Shown one piece after another: positions 24,510 to 34,124 of a stretch of DNA of 64,000 nt. How positions within the stretch are numbered: the first letter of the stretch is position 1; each line of letters begins with the position of its first letter. The translations under genes and the position numbers were made by a program. Source of the DNA: Oceanicaulis sp. (GTDB lineage Bacteria; Pseudomonadota; Alphaproteobacteria; Caulobacterales; Maricaulaceae); the NCBI GenBank assembly GCA_040112665.1, contig CP157796.1, forward strand, positions 1,552,813-1,616,812, written 5' to 3'. The notes under the pieces were generated by a model. The model was not told the origin of the DNA. It worked only from the letters and a program-made list of their open reading frames with translations, and searched no databases.

Positions 24510-27500
24510 ATGGCTCTGTTCAAAAAGCTCGCCTACGGCGCTTCCGCCGCCGCGCTCGCCGCGCTGGCGCCGGTCGCCGCCGCCTACGCCCAGGAAACCT
24601 CGTCGCAGCTGCGCGGCACGGTCGTGGACGCTTCGGGCGCCGAGATCGAAGGCGCTCAGGTGACCATCCTGCACGTTCCGACCGGCACCGCCTCGGTGGC
24701 CGTCACCGGCGCGTCTGGCGCGTTTTTCCAGTCCGGCCTGCGCGTCGGCGGTCCCTACACGATCACGATCGTCGCGCCGGGCTTCAATGGTGAGGCGCTC
24801 TCCGACGTCAATCTTCGCCCCGGCCCCCAGGCTCCGCTGCGCGTTTCGCTGAACGCCCAGGCGACCGACGTGATCACGGTCACCGGCCAGGCGATCAACA
24901 CGCTCGACCTCAATAACGGCGTCGGCTCCACCTTCACCAGCCGCGATGTCGCCAACCAGCCCTCGATCGCGCGTGACGTGATCTCCACCCTGGCCCGCGA
25001 CCCTCTGGCCATCTCCGGCGGCCCGAACAATCTGTCGGTCGGCGGCGTGAACCCCCGCTTCAACGGCGTCACCATTGACGGCGCCCGTCAGCAGGACAAT
25101 TTCGGCCTGGGCTCGAACACCTTCGCGACCGCCCGCTCGCCGATCAACATCGACATCATCGAGAGCGTGTCGCTCGTCGCCTCGACCTATGACGTGACGT
25201 CGTCGGGCTTCACCGGCGGTCTGGTCAACGTGGTCACCAAGGGCGGCACGAACGAGTTCGACGGCTCGGCGTTCTACTACTACCGGGACCAGGACTATGT
25301 GGGCGAGTCCACCTTCGGCGGCGCGGGCAGCTTCAATCCGGGCCCGTTCGAGGAGAAGGAATACGGCCTCACCTTCCGCGGCCCGATCATCGAGGACACG
25401 CTGTTCTTCTCGCTGAGCTGGGACACGTTCGAGACCGCGGCGTCGGTCGACTTCACCTCCCAGGACGCGGGCGACGGCCTTGATCCGGCGTTCTTCTCCA
25501 CGCTCAATCAGCTGGTCCAGACGACCTACGGAATCGACATGGGCGGCCGTCCTCAGCAGGGTGCCGTTCCCGAGGAAACGACCCGCTGGTTCGCCCGTCT
25601 CGACTGGAACATCAACGCCGACCACCGCGCTCAGTTCAGCTATCAGCAGACCGAAGACGCGGGCGTTTCCAACGTCGGTCAGAACAACTTCGTCTCGGCC
25701 TGGTACGACACCCCGACCGAGCTGAAGAGCTACACCGCACAGCTGTTCTCCGACTGGACCGACCAGCTCTCCACCACGGTGCGTGCGAGCTTTATCGATT
25801 ATTTCCGCGGCCAGAACTGCCGGGCCGCCGACGGCGTCGGCGCGCTCGAGTTCACTCTGAGCGCCGCTGATCTGGTCGGCACCGCGCTCGACGGCCTTTA
25901 CACCGGCGGGGAGACGACCTTCCTGGGCGGTTGCGATCGTTTCCGCCACGCCAACGAATACGCCGACGAGCGTCTGCAGCTTTCGGCCTCGGCGGACTAT
26001 ATCTGGAACGACGTGGTGTTCACCGCGGGCCTCGAGTACGAGACCCTCGAGCTCTACAACCTCTTCGTCGAGCGCTCGCTGGGCCGTTTCCGGTTCGACA
26101 ACGTCACGCAGATCCTCAATCAGGAAGCGCGCGTCGAGTATCGCAACGTCACGAGCAACAACGCGCAGGACGGTGCGGCCGACTGGGGCTACGCCCGCTT
26201 CTCGATGTTCGGTCAGGCCCGCTGGCAGGCGCGTCCGGATTTCGAACTGACCGCCGGTCTGCGCTATGAGCGGATTTCGACCGACGACACGCCGGTGCTC
26301 GATCCGACCTTCCAGGCCGATGTCGGCATCCCTAACAACTCCACCACGGACGGCCTCGACCTGCTGATGCCGCGCGTGGGCTTCCGCTACGAGCCGTTCT
26401 CCCGCACCACGCTCACCGGCGGCTTCGGCCTGTTCGCCGGCGGCGATCCGGGCGTGTGGACCTCGAACGCCTTCCAGGTGCCGGTCGTGTTCGCGTCGGG
26501 CAACTTCACCGGCGTGACCGGTCAGGACGTCCCCGCGGGCCTGATCGCTCAGGTGGCCGCCGGCACCCCGGTGGCGATCGACGCGATCGACCCGAACTTC
26601 AAGCTGCCGTCCGACTGGAAGGCGTCGGTCCGCCTCGATCAGGAGTTCGACATCAACCTGTTCGGCATCGATCTGGGTTCGGACTATCTGGCTTCGTTCC
26701 AGGCGCTGTACTCCACCTCGAAGGACAGCTTCCTGTGGGAAGAGTACGCTCAGACCGTGCAGACGCCGCAGGCCAACTTCATCGGCGTGGCGCCGGACGG
26801 CCGTCCGATCTACGCCGACCTCGAAGCGCTCGGCGTCAGCAACCGCACCGTGCTGACCAACGGGTCGGGCGATCAAAGCCTGGTGCTGACCGCCTCGCTT
26901 GCCAACGAGTTCGACAACGGCTTCGGCTTCTATCTGGCCTACGCCTGGCACGACATCGAGATGATCACCGAGGGCTCGTCCTCGCGCGGTATCTCGTCCT
27001 GGCGCGGCCAGCAGGCGCTAGATCGGAACAACCCCGAAGCCCGGACCTCGATCTACGAGACCGAGCACGCCTTCAAGCTGGCCCTGTCCTATGAGCGGGA
27101 CTTCGTCCGTGACCTGACCACCCGGGTCGATCTGTTCGGCGAATTCACTTCGGGCTCGCCGTTCACCTACACCTTCGACGTGAACAACACGAACCCGCTG
27201 TTCGGCCGCGCCGGCAACGGCGAAGGACCGTTCGACAACAACCCGCTCTACATCCCGACGGTCGGCGACCCGCGCGTCGTCTACCGCAGCACGTTCAATC
27301 AGACGGCGTTCAACGCCTATATCGACGAAGCGGGCCTGGAGCGGGGCGCGCCGCACGCGGTCAACTCCGACAAGTCGGCCTGGAACCAGCGCTGGGACAT
27401 CCGTCTCCAGCAGGACCTGCCGGGCGTCCCGGGCGCCGACCGCTTCTTCGGCGACAACCGGTTCAAGCTGGTCCTCGACGTCGAGAACTTCCTGAACCTG

Positions 27501-27794
27501 CTGCACGACGAGTGGGGCACCCGATATAACGGTCCGAGCAACGGTCAGCTGCAGATCGTCTCTGCCGACCTGGTCCGCGCCGCCGACGTGACCGCGCTCG
27601 GCGTCGACGCCGCTCCGGCGCTCGACTACCGGGCGGGCTCTGCCTACGACCCGACGCTCGATCCCTCGCGCGTCTGCGTCGTGGCGACGGACTGCGTGTA
27701 CCGGTTCAACAGCTTCACCGACCGCGACTCGAGCTTCCGCTCGAACTCCGGCTCGGTGTGGCGCGCTCGTATCGGCCTGCGTTACGAGTTCTAG
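24510..27794 (+). CDS. Oar-like TonB-dependent receptor, first of a tandem pair
   Basis: Outer-membrane receptor of 1,094 aa. Signal peptide 1-27 (AYA|QE). A carboxypeptidase-regulatory-like Ig domain follows (about 32-112: LRGTVVDASGAEIEGA, GLRVGGPYTITIVAPGF). A TonB-box-like DVITVTGQ sits at about 120-127. The plug (about 130-250) has SVGGVNPRFNGVTIDGAR and GLVNVVTKGGTNEFDG. A long beta-barrel ends in GLRYEF with a terminal Phe. The layout is that of Oar-type proteins of Myxococcus and of many Maricaulales receptors. The ligand is unknown; large peptides or protease export are possibilities from the family. Four or more Cys residues are in loops. It shares leader, signal peptide and domain order with the gene at 28.2 kb. 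Confidence 0.9.
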   Translation: MALFKKLAYGASAAALAALAPVAAAYAQETSSQLRGTVVDASGAEIEGAQVTILHVPTGTASVAVTGASGAFFQSGLRVGGPYTITIVAPGFNGEALSDVNLRPGPQAPLRVSLNAQATDVITVTGQAINTLDLNNGVGSTFTSRDVANQPSIARDVISTLARDPLAISGGPNNLSVGGVNPRFNGVTIDGARQQDNFGLGSNTFATARSPINIDIIESVSLVASTYDVTSSGFTGGLVNVVTKGGTNEFDGSAFYYYRDQDYVGESTFGGAGSFNPGPFEEKEYGLTFRGPIIEDTLFFSLSWDTFETAASVDFTSQDAGDGLDPAFFSTLNQLVQTTYGIDMGGRPQQGAVPEETTRWFARLDWNINADHRAQFSYQQTEDAGVSNVGQNNFVSAWYDTPTELKSYTAQLFSDWTDQLSTTVRASFIDYFRGQNCRAADGVGALEFTLSAADLVGTALDGLYTGGETTFLGGCDRFRHANEYADERLQLSASADYIWNDVVFTAGLEYETLELYNLFVERSLGRFRFDNVTQILNQEARVEYRNVTSNNAQDGAADWGYARFSMFGQARWQARPDFELTAGLRYERISTDDTPVLDPTFQADVGIPNNSTTDGLDLLMPRVGFRYEPFSRTTLTGGFGLFAGGDPGVWTSNAFQVPVVFASGNFTGVTGQDVPAGLIAQVAAGTPVAIDAIDPNFKLPSDWKASVRLDQEFDINLFGIDLGSDYLASFQALYSTSKDSFLWEEYAQTVQTPQANFIGVAPDGRPIYADLEALGVSNRTVLTNGSGDQSLVLTASLANEFDNGFGFYLAYAWHDIEMITEGSSSRGISSWRGQQALDRNNPEARTSIYETEHAFKLALSYERDFVRDLTTRVDLFGEFTSGSPFTYTFDVNNTNPLFGRAGNGEGPFDNNPLYIPTVGDPRVVYRSTFNQTAFNAYIDEAGLERGAPHAVNSDKSAWNQRWDIRLQQDLPGVPGADRFFGDNRFKLVLDVENFLNLLHDEWGTRYNGPSNGQLQIVSADLVRAADVTALGVDAAPALDYRAGSAYDPTLDPSRVCVVATDCVYRFNSFTDRDSSFRSNSGSVWRARIGLRYEF

Positions 27795-27854
27795 AATCGG
27801 CGGCTGTGAGCGGGGGTCTCGACCCACCGCTCACAGCGCTCACCGACGGAACCA

Positions 27855-27884
27855 GGGGCGGTCCTTCGCGGGACCGCCCCTTTT
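27855..27884 (+). terminator. Intrinsic terminator of the first receptor gene
   Basis: Perfect 10-bp stem GGGGCGGTCC (27855-27864) / GGACCGCCCC (27871-27880), 6-nt loop, followed by TTTT. It begins 60 nt after the receptor stop codon, so the two receptor genes should be separate transcripts. Confidence 0.92.
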
Positions 27885-28196
27885 GTCTGTGGCTGAGAAG
27901 TCACGGTCCCAGGGAACCGATCAGCCGGATCTGCGTTGAGGTGAGGTTATCAACCGGTCCGAAGATGCTTCGGGGCGATATTTTTCGTGCCCGAAACATG
28001 CTTGTTTTCCAGCCGTGCAAGAGTGATCGCGGTGAAGGCCGATTATCCGGCCGCGGAGGGTCAAATCATCCGGCTCATAACAAATATGTCACAAATCGTT
28101 CGCCGATCTGTCAGCCTGGACCGGTAACCGCCCCCTGAACGACGTGGCTCCGCGTCGTCGCTGCACCCAACACGGTCGATTAGGGGGACCTGTTCC
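27885..28196. other. Intergenic region upstream of the second receptor
   Basis: 312 nt between the terminator and the second receptor. It contains an AT-richer patch near 28075-28100 that probably includes the promoter, though no clear hexamer pair is visible. CCGCCCCCT at about 28128-28136 is complementary to the AGGGGG ribosome-binding site at 28183-28188. A small GACG/CGTC hairpin lies between them. The final stretch CGGTCGATTAGGGGGACCT matches the leader of the first receptor. No coding region seen. Confidence 0.5.
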
Positions 28197-31100
28197 ATGT
28201 TCAAGAAGCTCGCTTACGGCGCTTCGGTCGCTGCGCTCGCCGCGCTCGCGCCCGTCGCCGCCGTTCACGCCCAGCAGACCGACGCCACCGTGCGCGGCTC
28301 CGTGGTGGACGCCAACGGCGCGCCGATCGCCGGCGCCACCATCACCTTCCTCGACACCCGTACCAACGCGGTGGCCACCGCGACCACGTCGGAGACCGGC
28401 AACTTCGCCCGTCCCGGTCTGCGCGTCGGCGGTCCTTACACCGTCACGGTCACCGCGCCGGGCTTCCAGCCGCAGCAGGCCACGATCAACGGCCTGGCCA
28501 TCGGCACCAACCCCGACCTCGATCTGGAACTGGCGCCGGCCGGCACGGGCGACGTGATCGTCGTTCAGGGCCAGCGCATCGGCAACGCGCTGGAAATCCA
28601 GAACGGCGTGGGCACGACCTTCACCTCTGAAGATCTGCAGGACCTGCCGCTGCTCGATCGCGACCTGACCAACATCATCAACCTCGACCCGCTGGTCTCG
28701 GTCGAAGGCTCTGAAGGCGAATCGGGCGTGGTGTCCTTCGCCGGCATCGAGCCGCGTCTGAACGGCTTCACCGTGGACGGCGCCGTGATCGCCGACCGCT
28801 TCAAGCTCGAAGAAGCGTTCTACCCGACCCTGCGTCAGCCGATCTCGTTTGACGTGATCGAAGCGGTCGCGGCCACATATTCGGAATACTCGGTCCTGAC
28901 CACCGGCGCCCAGGGCGGCCTGGTCAACACCGTGACCAAGTCCGGCAGCAACGAGATCGACGGCGCCGCTTTCTATCGTTACGGCGACGACAACCTTCAG
29001 GGTTCGGAAACCGAATTCGGCCCGCTGCCGGGCGAAGCGGACTTCGAAGAGAAGGAATGGGGCGTGACCGTCTCCGGCCCGATCATCGAAGACACGCTGT
29101 TCTTCCTGGCGAGTTATGAAGAGTACGAGCAGGTCAACCCCGATCTGTACGACCTTTCGGCGGCTGACCTCGCGGTGTTCGCGAACATCCGCAATATCTT
29201 CCAGACCGAGCCGCGTTTCGGCGGTTTCGACCCGGGCGAGAAAACGAACGTCATCGACGATACCCGGACTTCCGAGCGCTTCTTCGGCAAGCTGGACTGG
29301 CAGATTAACGACGCGCACCGCGCCTCTGTCTGGTACACCAACATCCAGGAACAGCGCCTGCAGAACCGCGGCAGCTACGAGTTCGCGTTCCCGACCAGCG
29401 CTTACGACAAGACCACCGACATTGACATGTATCTGGGCACGCTGCAGTCGGACTGGACGGACAACCTGTCCACCACGCTGCGCATCGTGCGTAAGGAGCA
29501 GGTGGTCGGCCAGACCCCGCGCGTCAGCCTGACCAACGGCGTCGCCGATTTCGGCACCTTCATCATCGACGCCGGCCTCGCCGACGACGTGGAAGCCGGC
29601 TCCGATCCGTTCCGTCACGCCAACGCGTTCGAGGACGAAGAAACCGAACTCTTCGCTTCGGCCGACTATGTGTGGAACGACCACCTCATCACGGTCGGTG
29701 CGCAATATCTGGACTATGGTCTTTACAATCTGTTCGGCCAGTTCTGCCGCGGCGAGTTCGAGTTCGGCTCGATTGCCGATCTGCAGGCGGGCAACGCCGA
29801 CGTGTCCTACCAGAACACGCCGACCAACGACTGCCAGGACCGCGTTGCGGACTGGGGTTACAAGCGTCTCGACCTGTTCGTTCAGGACGAGTGGCAGATC
29901 TCCCCGACCCTGTCGATCAACTACGGTCTGCGTTACGAGCGCTTCATGACCGACGACGAAGCCCCGATCCAGGGTAACTTCGCCGCGGAGTACGGTGCGG
30001 ACAGCGCCGGCAATCTCGACGGTCTGGACATCCTGCTGCCGCGCTTCGGCTTCAACTGGGACGCGCCGTACGACACGACGGTCCAGGGCGGCTTCGGCCT
30101 GTTCTCGGGCGGCGACCCGGTCGTGTGGTTCTCCAACGCCTACTCGCCGATTCCGACGATCGCTTCGGGTTCGGTCACCGGCTACAGCGACTTCTCGCAG
30201 ATCCCGACGGCTCTGCAGAACCAGGTCGCTCTGAACACCGGTCCGTTCAGCTACGACCACATCTCGCCGGACTTCAACATCCCGTCGCTGTGGAAGGCCT
30301 CGATCCGCGCCGAGCGCTTCTTCGACTTCGGCCCGCTCGGTGAGGACTACCTGATCGGCGCGCAGATCGTGTACTCCACGGTCAAGGACAGCGCGGCGTT
30401 CATCAACCGGGCCCAGCTGGCCAGCGAGATTCTCGACCCGGCGCTCGCCGCGACGGTCGCGGCCAACACCGGCGTCGCGCCGGACGGGCGTCCGATCTAC
30501 AGCGACGCGCGGTCGACCGGAGACGCCATCCAGCTGATCAACTCCGACGAAGGCGAAAGCTTCACCGCCTCGATCTCGATCGAGAAAGAGTTCGACTTCG
30601 GCCTGACGCTGTACGGCGCCTACGCCTACACCGACTCCGAGCGTCTGATCCCGGGTTCGTCCTCGCGTCACATCTCGAACTACCGTTCGCTGGTGACCAC
30701 GGACCGCAACTCGGCCAGCCCGGCGGGCACCTCGGTGTTTGAAGTGGAAGACCGTTTCGTCTTCACCGCGAAGTACGAGCGTGACTTCTTCCGTGACCTC
30801 GAGACCCAGGTCGTCCTGCGCGGCACGATCGAAAGCGGTCCGGTCTCGAACGTCGGCTATGTGCACTTCTCGAACTCCGGCTTCTCGCGCATCTTTGGTC
30901 GTGCGGCCGGCGGTTCGCCGTTCTCGGGTGTGGATATGCTCTACGTGCCGACCCTGAACGCGGCCGGCACCGGGTTTGACGATCCGCTCGTTGTCTTCTC
31001 CTCGCCGTCCGTCGAGACTGCGTTCTTCAACGCGGCCCAGGAACTGGGCATCCTTGAGAACGCCGGCGGCACCGTCGAGAAGAACGGCCTGCGCGGTCCG

Positions 31101-31502
31101 TGGAACCAGCGTTTCGACCTGAGCTTCACTCAGGAGCTTCCGGGCATCCCGGGCGCCGAGCGCTTCGTCGGCGAAAACCGTCTGATGTTCGAAGTGGACA
31201 TCTTCAACGTCGCCAACCTGCTCAACAGTGACTGGGGCGGCCAGATCCGTGATCCGAACTTCGACACGATCTCGCTGATCCGTCCGGCGCTGGTCACCAC
31301 GGCCGACGCCAACGCGTTCCGCGCCGGCACGCTGACCAACATCAGCTCGGCGTTCATCCCGTCCAGCGCGGCCGGGGCCACCTGTCAGGTCGCTTCGGAC
31401 TGCGTGTACGTCTATGACGCGGTCTTCGGCGGCGACAAGTTCGACACCGACCTGAATAACTCGGTCTGGCAAGTCCGCCTCGGCCTGCGTTACGAGTTCT
31501 AA
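28197..31502 (+). CDS. Oar-like TonB-dependent receptor, second of a tandem pair
   Basis: Outer-membrane receptor of 1,101 aa, paralogous to the preceding gene. Signal peptide 1-25 (VHA|QQ) is nearly identical (FKKLAYGAS). The regulatory-like Ig domain (about 28-110) has VRGSVVDANGAPIAGA. A TonB-box-like DVIVVQGQ sits at about 119-126. The plug has SFAGIEPRLNGFTVDGAV and GLVNTVTKSGSNEIDGAAF. The barrel ends GLRYEF. The two proteins share blocks such as GPIIEDTLFF, ADYVWND/ADYIWND and QELPGIPGAERF/QDLPGVPGADRF, but differ widely in loops, suggesting duplication followed by ligand divergence. Its codon choice includes more GTT/CGT/TCT than neighbours, consistent with high expression. Confidence 0.9.
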   Translation: MFKKLAYGASVAALAALAPVAAVHAQQTDATVRGSVVDANGAPIAGATITFLDTRTNAVATATTSETGNFARPGLRVGGPYTVTVTAPGFQPQQATINGLAIGTNPDLDLELAPAGTGDVIVVQGQRIGNALEIQNGVGTTFTSEDLQDLPLLDRDLTNIINLDPLVSVEGSEGESGVVSFAGIEPRLNGFTVDGAVIADRFKLEEAFYPTLRQPISFDVIEAVAATYSEYSVLTTGAQGGLVNTVTKSGSNEIDGAAFYRYGDDNLQGSETEFGPLPGEADFEEKEWGVTVSGPIIEDTLFFLASYEEYEQVNPDLYDLSAADLAVFANIRNIFQTEPRFGGFDPGEKTNVIDDTRTSERFFGKLDWQINDAHRASVWYTNIQEQRLQNRGSYEFAFPTSAYDKTTDIDMYLGTLQSDWTDNLSTTLRIVRKEQVVGQTPRVSLTNGVADFGTFIIDAGLADDVEAGSDPFRHANAFEDEETELFASADYVWNDHLITVGAQYLDYGLYNLFGQFCRGEFEFGSIADLQAGNADVSYQNTPTNDCQDRVADWGYKRLDLFVQDEWQISPTLSINYGLRYERFMTDDEAPIQGNFAAEYGADSAGNLDGLDILLPRFGFNWDAPYDTTVQGGFGLFSGGDPVVWFSNAYSPIPTIASGSVTGYSDFSQIPTALQNQVALNTGPFSYDHISPDFNIPSLWKASIRAERFFDFGPLGEDYLIGAQIVYSTVKDSAAFINRAQLASEILDPALAATVAANTGVAPDGRPIYSDARSTGDAIQLINSDEGESFTASISIEKEFDFGLTLYGAYAYTDSERLIPGSSSRHISNYRSLVTTDRNSASPAGTSVFEVEDRFVFTAKYERDFFRDLETQVVLRGTIESGPVSNVGYVHFSNSGFSRIFGRAAGGSPFSGVDMLYVPTLNAAGTGFDDPLVVFSSPSVETAFFNAAQELGILENAGGTVEKNGLRGPWNQRFDLSFTQELPGIPGAERFVGENRLMFEVDIFNVANLLNSDWGGQIRDPNFDTISLIRPALVTTADANAFRAGTLTNISSAFIPSSAAGATCQVASDCVYVYDAVFGGDKFDTDLNNSVWQVRLGLRYEF

Positions 31503-31538
31503 GAGCTCGCAACACAGAGTCGAAAGACGAAACTGGGG

Positions 31539-31568
31539 CGGTCCGGCTTATGCCGGGCCGCTCTTTTC
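31539..31568 (+). terminator. Intrinsic terminator of the second receptor gene
   Basis: Stem GCGGTCCGGC (31539-31548) / GCCGGGCCGC (31553-31562) with one G-T pair and a TTAT loop, followed by TCTTTT. It lies 37 nt after the stop codon. Confidence 0.9.
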
Positions 31569-31668
31569 GTATATGAAACAGCTTGATCGTGATCGCTGCG
31601 GCTGTCGCGAATCCGTCAAGCGCGGGCGCTATCTCTGCTCCGGCTCGCGTCATGAAGGGGTCTTACAG

Positions 31669-33258
31669 ATGCGCCTGATCCGTCCCGTCTCCCGCCGTCT
31701 GATCCTGGTCTCCGCCGCCGCCGGCGCTGCGGCCGCTCTGGCCTCGGGCTGCCGCGTGTCCGGGCTCGAAGGCCGCTCGCCGGTCTTTCGCAACGATCCG
31801 TTCAGCCTGGGCGTCGCATCAGGCGATCCGGCGTCTGACGGCTTCGTTCTGTGGACCCGGCTCGCGCCCAACCCGCTCGATCCCGACGGCGGCATGGCGC
31901 CCGAGCCCGTCGACGTCGCCTGGGAGATCGCCGAGGACGAGGGCTTCTCATCGATCGTGCGTTCCGGCGTCGAGCGCGCTCTGCCCGCTCACGGCCATTC
32001 GGTGCACGCCGAGATCTGGGGCCTGCCGGCGGGGCGGACCTATTTTTACCGCTTCCATGCGGGCGGCGCGACGAGCCCGGTGGGCCGGGCGAAGACCGCG
32101 CCGGCCTATGGCGCAGGGCTCGACGCGATGAAGATCGCATGGGCGAGCTGCGCGCATTACGAGCAGGGCTTCTTCCACGCCTATCGCGACATGGCGGCGG
32201 AGAACGTCGATCTGGTCATCCACACCGGCGATTACATCTACGAATCGAGCTGGGGCCCGCAGGTGCGCCGCCATGTCGTGCCCGAGCCCTATACGCTCAA
32301 GGACTACCGCATGGTCCACGCGCTCTACCGGCTCGATCCCGATCTTCAGGCGGCCGCCGCGATCGCGCCCTGGCTGGTGACCTGGGACGATCACGAGGTG
32401 GACAACGACTATGCCGGCGACGTCTCCGAGGAGCCGTTCGTCGCGCTCGAGGACTTTCGCGCCCGCCGGATGGCCGCCTACCAGGCCTATTGGGAGAACA
32501 TGCCGCTCAGACGCCGCTCGATGATGGAGCGCGCTTCAGGCCGGATGCGGATCTGGGGGCAGACCGTGTTCGGCGATCTCGCCGAGATCAACATGACCGA
32601 CGGCCGCCAGTTCAAGACGCCGATGGCCTGTCCCACCGAGGAAGATCGCGGCGGTCAGCTGATCGTGCGCGACTGCGCAGAGCGGCTCGATCCTGCGCGC
32701 ACCTATCTGGGCGAGGCGCAGGAGCGCTGGCTGCGCTTCTCCTTCGCCCGCTCCGGCGCGGCGTGGAGCTTCCTGGTCCAGCCCACCCTGTTCAGCCAGT
32801 TCCACGGCGCCGATCCCGAGACCGGCGTCCCCAACGCCTGGTCGGACGGCTGGGACGGATACCCCGCCGCGCGCCAGCGCCTCGTGGACACGTTCGCGAG
32901 CCGGGAGGCCGCCGATCCGATCGTGCTGGGCGGGGACACCCATTGCTACTGGGTGAGCGAGGTGAAGGCCGATTACGCCGATCCGGCCAGCGCGTCGGTG
33001 GCGTCGGAGTTCGTCACCACCGCGGTCACCAGCCACCACACCAATCACGACGCGTTCGCCGCGAACGTCCCGAACTTCCCGCACATCAAGCATTTCGACG
33101 CGCGCGAGCGCGGTTACGGGCTGATCGATCTGACGAAGGAGCGCGCCGAGGTGAGCCTGCGCACGGTCGGCGAGGTGAAGCGCCGCGACGGCTATGCGCC
33201 GGCCGACCAGAAGCGCTTCGTCGTCGAACGCGGCGCGCGCCGGCCGGTGCAGGCCTAG
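31669..33258 (+). CDS. phoD: PhoD-family alkaline phosphatase
   Basis: Exported phosphodiesterase/phosphomonoesterase of 529 aa of the alkaline phosphatase D family. The N-terminus has a twin-arginine motif SRRLIL followed by a hydrophobic stretch ending LASGC, so Tat export with possible acylation is likely. An N-terminal Fn3-like PhoD_N domain (FSLGVASGDPASDGFVLWTR) precedes the metallophosphatase core. Metal ligands are visible in HTGDYIYE, TWDDHEVDNDYAGD and LGGDTHCYWV. The family uses Ca and Fe. The start is ATG 31669, where the signal begins. It ends in a CTAG shared with the convergent arsC-like gene. Confidence 0.93.
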   Translation: MRLIRPVSRRLILVSAAAGAAAALASGCRVSGLEGRSPVFRNDPFSLGVASGDPASDGFVLWTRLAPNPLDPDGGMAPEPVDVAWEIAEDEGFSSIVRSGVERALPAHGHSVHAEIWGLPAGRTYFYRFHAGGATSPVGRAKTAPAYGAGLDAMKIAWASCAHYEQGFFHAYRDMAAENVDLVIHTGDYIYESSWGPQVRRHVVPEPYTLKDYRMVHALYRLDPDLQAAAAIAPWLVTWDDHEVDNDYAGDVSEEPFVALEDFRARRMAAYQAYWENMPLRRRSMMERASGRMRIWGQTVFGDLAEINMTDGRQFKTPMACPTEEDRGGQLIVRDCAERLDPARTYLGEAQERWLRFSFARSGAAWSFLVQPTLFSQFHGADPETGVPNAWSDGWDGYPAARQRLVDTFASREAADPIVLGGDTHCYWVSEVKADYADPASASVASEFVTTAVTSHHTNHDAFAANVPNFPHIKHFDARERGYGLIDLTKERAEVSLRTVGEVKRRDGYAPADQKRFVVERGARRPVQA

Positions 33259-33602
33259 AGCTCCAGCGCGGCCTGCACGTCCTTCGTCCAGCCCACGTGA
33301 ACCGCGCCGCCTGTCTCGATCACCGGGCGTTTGATGAGCGCCGGGTGATCCTTCAGCAGGCCGGCGGGATCGGTGTCCTTGCGCGCGCGCTCGGCGTCGG
33401 AAAGCCCGCGCCAGGTCGTCGAGCGGGTGTTCACCAGCGTGTCCGCGCCCACAGCGCCGAGCCAGGCGGGCAGCTTCGCGTCGAGATCGGCTTCGGCGCG
33501 CACATCGACGAACTCGGCCGGCTTGCCCGCCGCATCGAGCGCTTTCAGCGCCTTGCGGCAGGTGTCGCAGGTTTTAAGGCCGTAAAGGGTGATCGGGCTC
33601 AT
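33255..33602 (-). CDS. ArsC/Spx-family protein
   Basis: Thioredoxin-fold protein of 115 aa of the ArsC/Spx/YffB family. GLKTCDTCRKALKAL gives a Cys12-x-x-Cys15 pair, like Spx/YffB; classical glutaredoxin-linked arsenate reductase uses the single first Cys. RSTTWRGLSDAERA and HPALIKRPVIETGG are family signatures. Arsenic resistance is not supported by neighbours, so a glutathione-dependent thiol reductase role is equally possible. It lies 4 nt after the MAPEG gene, probably cotranscribed. Confidence 0.87.
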   Translation of the reverse strand: MSPITLYGLKTCDTCRKALKALDAAGKPAEFVDVRAEADLDAKLPAWLGAVGADTLVNTRSTTWRGLSDAERARKDTDPAGLLKDHPALIKRPVIETGGAVHVGWTKDVQAALEL

Positions 33603-33606
33603 CGTC

Positions 33607-34023
33607 TCATCCGGTCAGTGCGAGAAGGTTCAGAGCCGCCAGCCCGAACAGGCACAGCGTCGCCAGCGTGAAAAGCACAAAGCGGACGGGCACGAAATTC
33701 ACCGTGGCCTGGAAGATCGAGTGAGCGATGCGGAAGGCGACATAGCCCCAGGCGAGCCCGGCGGTCAGCGCGGTCTCCGCGCCCGCGAGATGGGTGTAGA
33801 TCGCCAGCGCGTAGAAAATCACCGGCTGTTCGTGCAGATGGTTGTAGTTCTCCGCCACCTGACGCACCGATTTGGGCAGGGCGTCGAGCTCGGACTTCTC
33901 CTTGAGCTTGGCCGGGTCGATGCCGGCCTTGTTCATCGCCGGGATGCGCGTGGCGTACATCCACAGCCACATCACCAGCGTCCAGCAGACGAGCGCCAGA
34001 ACCGGCGTCAGGGTCGAGACCAT
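33607..34023 (-). CDS. MAPEG family membrane protein
   Basis: Inner-membrane protein of 138 aa with four hydrophobic helices and the MAPEG pattern (AENYNHLHEQPVIFYALAIY, then AWGYVAFRIAHSIFQ and VPVRFVLFTLATL). MAPEG proteins in eukaryotes act in glutathione and eicosanoid metabolism; the bacterial roles are mostly unknown. It precedes the ArsC/Spx-like gene by 4 nt on the same strand, which gives a faint thiol/glutathione theme. AGGTTCC-type purine context before the ATG is adequate. Confidence 0.88.
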   Translation of the reverse strand: MVSTLTPVLALVCWTLVMWLWMYATRIPAMNKAGIDPAKLKEKSELDALPKSVRQVAENYNHLHEQPVIFYALAIYTHLAGAETALTAGLAWGYVAFRIAHSIFQATVNFVPVRFVLFTLATLCLFGLAALNLLALTG

Positions 34024-34124
34024 CGGAACCTCTCCAATTTTTCATCATCGCAGACCGAGTCCGGGCCTTCAGGCAAGCGGTTCCGGGCTTGCCGAAAAGC
34101 CCCGCCGGGGCTAGGTCCGGGGCC

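Noticed and set aside
24507-26951. An 814-codon minus-strand frame opposite the first receptor gene
   Set aside because: Same reasoning: no domains, and the opposite strand encodes a complete receptor.
28089-31472. A reading frame of more than 1,100 codons on the strand opposite the second receptor gene
   Set aside because: It mirrors the receptor gene codon for codon, lacks any domain, is rich in Arg/Asp/Val as expected of a complement of high-GC coding DNA, and the plus-strand frame has clear receptor motifs.
33255-33602. An arsenic resistance gene
   Set aside because: The CxxC start is Spx/YffB-like and there are no arsR, arsB or acr3 neighbours.
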